64,000 nt of DNA, from contig JADJWY010000009.1 in the NCBI GenBank assembly GCA_016716085.1, positions 248,001 to 312,000 on the forward strand. The letters are read 5' to 3'. The notes under the pieces were generated by a model. That model was not told the DNA's origin. It searched no databases and saw only the letters and a program-made list of their open reading frames with translations. Below are positions 60,579-64,000 of the stretch, in pieces. The position numbers and the translations under genes are program-made. Origin of the DNA: Hahellaceae bacterium. Its GTDB lineage: Bacteria; Pseudomonadota; Gammaproteobacteria; Pseudomonadales; Oleiphilaceae. The first letter of the stretch is position 1. Each line of letters begins with the position of its first letter.

Positions 60579-61523
60579 CTAATCCTTGCCGCCATAACGA
60601 CGATGGTTTTCCCCATCCGGTTCGGTTTTGAAGCGTCGGTGCATCCACAGGTACTGGGCTGGATAACGCCGAACGGCCGTTTCGATGGCGAGGTTGGTCC
60701 GGGTTGCGTCGTCGACATCATTGCCTGAAGGGTAGTCTGTCAACGCGGGTTCAAAGCAGATTTCGTAGCGCCCGTCGGGAAGTCGGAAATGACTGAAAGG
60801 AACGACCGGCGCCCCCGTCTTTTTGGCAATTCGAGCCGTTGTCGTCAAGGTCGCGGCGGGGACGCTGAAAAACGGGGCAAAGACACTGCCGACCGTGCCG
60901 TAATCCTGATCTGTTGCATACCAGATGGTGTTGCCCCGGCGTAGTTCGCGCATAAGCGTTCGCAAGTCATCCTTACTGATGACCGGATCAATAAAGCGGT
61001 TACGCGAGCGTGACATGACCTCATTGAACAAGGGGTTGTCGTGGTCACGCTGCATGCCCCCGGCTTCACTGAACAATTTATACAACGCGCCGCCCAGATC
61101 CAGCGTGGTGAAATGCCCACCCAGCAGGATAACCCCTTTGCCCCTGGCCTGGGCTGCGGAGAGGTTCTGCAGGCCCTTCACGGTGGTGCGTTTGCGAAAG
61201 CGTTCCACCGGGGTAAACCAGGCACTGCCCGCCTCAAAATAACCGATTGCGTTGTTCTCGAACGCTTCTTTGAGCAGCTGTTCACGTTCGGCCTCGCTAA
61301 AGTCTGGAAAGCACAACGCCAGGTTCACGGCTGCAATATGACGGCGTTTAGGCAGCAAGTGATAGGCCATACGCCCCAGGCCTTTACCCAGTAAGACCTG
61401 CACTCGCAAGGGCAGCAGGGCGATCAGAAACAGAAGCCCCAGGCCGAACCAGGTGGCCCAGTAACGCGGGTGTCGATAGCGGCACAGCAGCGAGCGTGCG
61501 CAGGCGGAATCGGAAGCAGTCAT
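60579..61523 (-). CDS. lpxL: Lipid A lauroyl-type acyltransferase
   Basis: 314 aa of the LpxL/HtrB family that adds a secondary acyl chain to lipid A at the inner membrane. One N-terminal membrane helix (WATWFGLGLLFLIALLPL), the HX4D catalytic motif in LLGGHFTTLDLGGAL, then WYATDQDYG and VVPFSHFRLPDGRYEICFEP. The precise acyl chain and position cannot be told. Divergent from hldE. Confidence 0.9.
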   Translation of the reverse strand: MTASDSACARSLLCRYRHPRYWATWFGLGLLFLIALLPLRVQVLLGKGLGRMAYHLLPKRRHIAAVNLALCFPDFSEAEREQLLKEAFENNAIGYFEAGSAWFTPVERFRKRTTVKGLQNLSAAQARGKGVILLGGHFTTLDLGGALYKLFSEAGGMQRDHDNPLFNEVMSRSRNRFIDPVISKDDLRTLMRELRRGNTIWYATDQDYGTVGSVFAPFFSVPAATLTTTARIAKKTGAPVVPFSHFRLPDGRYEICFEPALTDYPSGNDVDDATRTNLAIETAVRRYPAQYLWMHRRFKTEPDGENHRRYGGKD

Positions 61524-61639
61524 GCAGGGCCTTCAGACATCGGAGATCCAATTTTAGCCGCATCCTTCGGGAAGGACTACCTTTTGGCGGCGCGGTTTTG
61601 TGGTAATCTGGAACGATTCTATTTTTGGATTCACCTGTT

Positions 61640-63082
61640 ATGCATATCGACTTTCCCTCATTTCAGAACGGTCGCGTCCTGGTGGTAGGCGACATCATGC
61701 TGGATCGCTACTGGTACGGCGGCACCTCGCGTATCTCGCCGGAGGCACCCGTGCCGGTCGTCAAAGTCTCCCAAATTGAAGACCGTCCTGGGGGGGCGGC
61801 CAACGTCGCGCTCAATATTTCCGCGTTGGGAACGGCGGCGGTGCTGGTCGGGCGGACCGGGCAAGACGAAGCGGCCTCGGTGCTGCAGCAGCAGTTGGCC
61901 TCTGCAGGCATTAAGGCCGAATTCGAACAGTCGGACCAGGTGCCGACCATTACCAAGCTGCGCGTGATCAGTCGCCATCAGCAGTTGCTGAGGATGGACT
62001 TTGAAGAAAGCTTCAATCCGCTGCCACAAGGTGCGTTAGCCGATCGCATGCAAGCCAATCTGGGCGGTGCAGGGGCGGTCATTCTCTCGGACTACGGCAA
62101 AGGTACGCTCAGCGATCCACGGGCGCTGATTCAGCTGGCCAATGCAGCCGGTGTCCCGGTTCTGGTGGATCCGAAGGGAACCCAGTTTGAAAAGTATCGC
62201 GGTGCGACCTTGCTGACCCCGAATCTGGGCGAATTCGAAGCAGTGGTCGGGGCCTGTCATACCGAAGCCGAGATTGTCGAAAAGGGTCTGGCCCTGATCG
62301 CCAAACTGGAACTCAAAGCCCTCCTGGTCACACGCAGCGAGCAGGGCATGACCCTGCTGCGTCCCGGTCAGCCGGAACTGCACCTGCCTGCACTTGCCCG
62401 TGAAGTCTACGATGTCACGGGTGCGGGGGATACCGTTATTGCGGTGCTGGCGGCGGCCCTGGCCTCCGGCAGCCCGATTGAGCAGGCGGTGGCGCTGAGT
62501 AATATCGCGGCCAGCATCGTGGTTGGCAAACTGGGTACCGCCTCGGTCAGTGGCCCAGAGTTACGTGCCGCAACGCTGGGTGGTCCCGAAGCCGGCTTTG
62601 GCGTCATGACCGGGGCCCAGCTGATTATCGCGCTGGACGCCGCACGTCAACGCGGGGAAAAAGTGGTCTTCACCAACGGCTGTTTCGACATTCTGCATGC
62701 GGGTCATGTCGGCTATCTGGAGCAGGCCCGTAAACTGGGAGATCGTTTGATCGTCGCGCTTAATGGTGATGCCTCCGTGAAGCGCCTGAAAGGGCCGGGG
62801 CGTCCGATCAATCCGTTGGAACGTCGTATGGCGGTGATGGCGGGTCTTGAAGCGGTGGATTGGGTGACCTGGTTCGATGACGATACCCCCGAGCGCCTGC
62901 TGGGGCTTTTCAAGCCGGACATTCTGGTGAAAGGCGGCGACTACGGCAAAGAGCAGGTGGTCGGTTGGGAAATCGTGGAAGGTTATGGTGGGAAGGTGCA
63001 GGCGCTGGATTTTCTGGATAACTGCTCCACCACGGCGATTGTCGAGAAGATTCGTCAGCAGGAAGCGGAGAAGCGGTCTTAG
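61640..63082 (+). CDS. hldE: Bifunctional heptose kinase/adenylyltransferase HldE
   Basis: 480 aa. Makes ADP-heptose for the LPS core used by WaaC and WaaF in this window. The N-terminal PfkB-type kinase has [29 protein letters not shown] and [17 protein letters not shown]. The C-terminal nucleotidyltransferase has [25 protein letters not shown]. The ATG at 61640 begins the domain. Followed by an AT-rich hairpin. Confidence 0.97.
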   Translation: MHIDFPSFQNGRVLVVGDIMLDRYWYGGTSRISPEAPVPVVKVSQIEDRPGGAANVALNISALGTAAVLVGRTGQDEAASVLQQQLASAGIKAEFEQSDQVPTITKLRVISRHQQLLRMDFEESFNPLPQGALADRMQANLGGAGAVILSDYGKGTLSDPRALIQLANAAGVPVLVDPKGTQFEKYRGATLLTPNLGEFEAVVGACHTEAEIVEKGLALIAKLELKALLVTRSEQGMTLLRPGQPELHLPALAREVYDVTGAGDTVIAVLAAALASGSPIEQAVALSNIAASIVVGKLGTASVSGPELRAATLGGPEAGFGVMTGAQLIIALDAARQRGEKVVFTNGCFDILHAGHVGYLEQARKLGDRLIVALNGDASVKRLKGPGRPINPLERRMAVMAGLEAVDWVTWFDDDTPERLLGLFKPDILVKGGDYGKEQVVGWEIVEGYGGKVQALDFLDNCSTTAIVEKIRQQEAEKRS

Positions 63083-63103
63083 TCTATCCCATCATTTCCG
63101 CGC

Positions 63104-63138
63104 AAAAGTAAAATAAGTCGCTCGCTTATTTTACTTTT
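63104..63138. other. Perfect AT-rich palindrome after hldE
   Basis: AAAAGTAAAATAAG and CTTATTTTACTTTT pair perfectly over 14 bp with a 7-nt loop. It could act as terminator of hldE, ending in TTTT, or as an operator of the downstream fic gene. Confidence 0.75.
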
Positions 63139-63144
63139 GTTCTA

Positions 63145-63177
63145 AAGTTAAAATAACATTGCATGTTATTTTAACTT
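63145..63177. other. Second AT-rich palindrome before fic
   Basis: AAGTTAAAATAACAT and ATGTTATTTTAACTT are perfect 15-bp arms around TGC, 29 bp before the fic ATG. The core AAAGT-n-AAAATAA is shared with the palindrome at 63104-63138, suggesting paired sites for one DNA-binding protein. Confidence 0.72.
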
Positions 63178-63206
63178 AAAGTCAAGAAGGCTTAGGGGAT
63201 CTCAGG

Positions 63207-64000
63207 ATGGAGCGTGGACTCACTGGCACCTACACACCCGCTGTCGCTGGCGGTGTCAAATGCCAGGCTTTTATCCCCAACCCCCTGCCTCCGGCGCCCC
63301 CCTTGACGATCGACAATACCCTGCAACAGCGGCTGTCAGATGCTCAGGTTGCCCTTGGTCGGCTAGATGCCATATCGGCCCTGCTGCCTGCTGCTGATCT
63401 GTTCCTATACAGCTACATCCGCAAAGAAGCGGTCATGTCGTCCCAAATCGAGGGCACTCAGTCATCCCTCAATGACCTAATGCTGTATGAAATGGAAGGC
63501 GTGCCAGGGGTGCCTATGGATGACGTGCAGGAAGTGTCTTGCTATGTCAGCGCACTCACCCTGGGCGTGCAGCGCATCCGCGAAGGTTATCCGATTACCA
63601 TCCGGCTGGTGCGCGAACTCCATCAGGCTCTGATGACCCACGGCCGTGGCGCCAACAAAAGCCCCGGCGACTTCCGCCAGAATCAGGTTTGGCTCGGTGC
63701 CCACCGCCCTGACGAGGCAGTATTTGTGCCGCCCCCAGCCAACCGCATCGCTGAGTGCTGGACCGACTTTGAATACTTCATTAACGACCTGCCGGAAACC
63801 ACTGAACCGGTAATCAAAGCGGCCCTGGCCCATGTCCAGTTTGAAACCATCCATCCGTTTATGGATGGCAATGGCCGCCTGGGGCGTTTGCTGATTCCGT
63901 TGATCCTGGTGCAGGCCAACATCCTTAAAGATCCGCTGCTTTATCTGTCCGTGTTTTTCAAAAAACACCGCCAGACCTATTATGACCGCTTGCAGCAAGT
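63207..64000 (+). CDS. Fic-family protein, cut by the window end
   Basis: The first 264 residues are visible. The Fic core HPFMDGNGRLGRLL transfers AMP (or another nucleotide) from ATP to target hydroxyls. The N-terminal part carries SSQIEGTQSSLNDL, the inhibitory-helix motif of the type with S-x-x-x-E-G. N-terminal YTPAVAGGVKCQAFIPNPLPP is as in SoFic-type proteins, which have a C-terminal winged-helix DNA-binding domain; that part is not in the window. ATG at 63207 with AGGGGA upstream. Confidence 0.92.
   Translation, partial: MERGLTGTYTPAVAGGVKCQAFIPNPLPPAPPLTIDNTLQQRLSDAQVALGRLDAISALLPAADLFLYSYIRKEAVMSSQIEGTQSSLNDLMLYEMEGVPGVPMDDVQEVSCYVSALTLGVQRIREGYPITIRLVRELHQALMTHGRGANKSPGDFRQNQVWLGAHRPDEAVFVPPPANRIAECWTDFEYFINDLPETTEPVIKAALAHVQFETIHPFMDGNGRLGRLLIPLILVQANILKDPLLYLSVFFKKHRQTYYDRLQQ

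Overview
The window reads as chromosomal DNA of a free-living gammaproteobacterium, most like an Oceanospirillales/Pseudomonadales-type organism. The evidence is the gene order ntrC-ntrB / DUF4124 / glnA / typA, then ygiF-glnE-ilvE-waaF-waaC, a large LPS core/O-antigen locus ending in lpxL-like and hldE genes, and marine-type porin and alkaline phosphatase genes. The exact genus cannot be fixed from the sequence alone.

Layout. (1) 1-9.8 kb: 3' part of a GGDEF-EAL protein with degenerate active sites, the NtrBC nitrogen two-component system, glnA with a sigma54/NtrC control region, typA/bipA, a proline-iminopeptidase-like protein without its catalytic serine, and dtd. (2) 10,036-25,902: a complete 15.9-kb Tn3-family transposon with perfect 38-bp inverted repeats and a 5-bp target duplication (TTATA). 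It carries tnpA, a three-gene toxin-antitoxin-like module, a CadR/PbrR-type regulator with a divergent HMA-CDF transporter, a czc efflux operon (czcI-like, an unknown secreted protein, czcC, czcB, czcA, a second CDF exporter), a decayed ynfA gene, and a tnpS/tnpT cointegrate-resolution module at the right end. TnpS seems to have lost an internal segment. (3) 25.9-31.3 kb: the transposon sits upstream of a porin gene, at the edge of a 219-bp tandem duplication. Then come ygiF, glnE (interrupted by one indel) and ilvE. (4) 32-63 kb: the LPS locus, with waaF, waaC, several glycosyltransferases, two outer-membrane barrel proteins, the four-gene CDP-3,6-dideoxyhexose pathway (ddhD-A-B-C) continued by a split transketolase and an SDR reductase, a GT10 fucosyltransferase-like enzyme, an O-antigen ligase, a methyltransferase with a tetranucleotide repeat in its coding sequence, alkaline phosphatase, a TetR/hydrolase pair, lpxL-like and hldE. 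(5) The window ends inside a Fic-family gene preceded by two large AT-rich palindromes.

How the parts work together. NtrBC, glnA, glnE and their control sites form the nitrogen assimilation circuit. The transposon is a self-contained zinc/cadmium/cobalt-type resistance unit: the MerR-type sensor controls cytoplasmic export, and CzcCBA exports across the envelope. The LPS locus builds the heptose core, adds sugars and probably makes an unusual deoxysugar. The strongest candidates for something not well described are the ddhDABC-transketolase-SDR cassette (possible two-carbon branched dideoxy sugar) and the repeat-controlled methyltransferase.

Caveat. Between about 47.7 and 56.3 kb, and again in glnE and one GT4 gene, many reading frames are broken by indels. 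Those whose exact site I could place are single-base changes, mostly in short homopolymers, with family-like sequence intact on both sides. These may be sequencing or assembly errors rather than true pseudogenes. They are annotated here as single broken genes.
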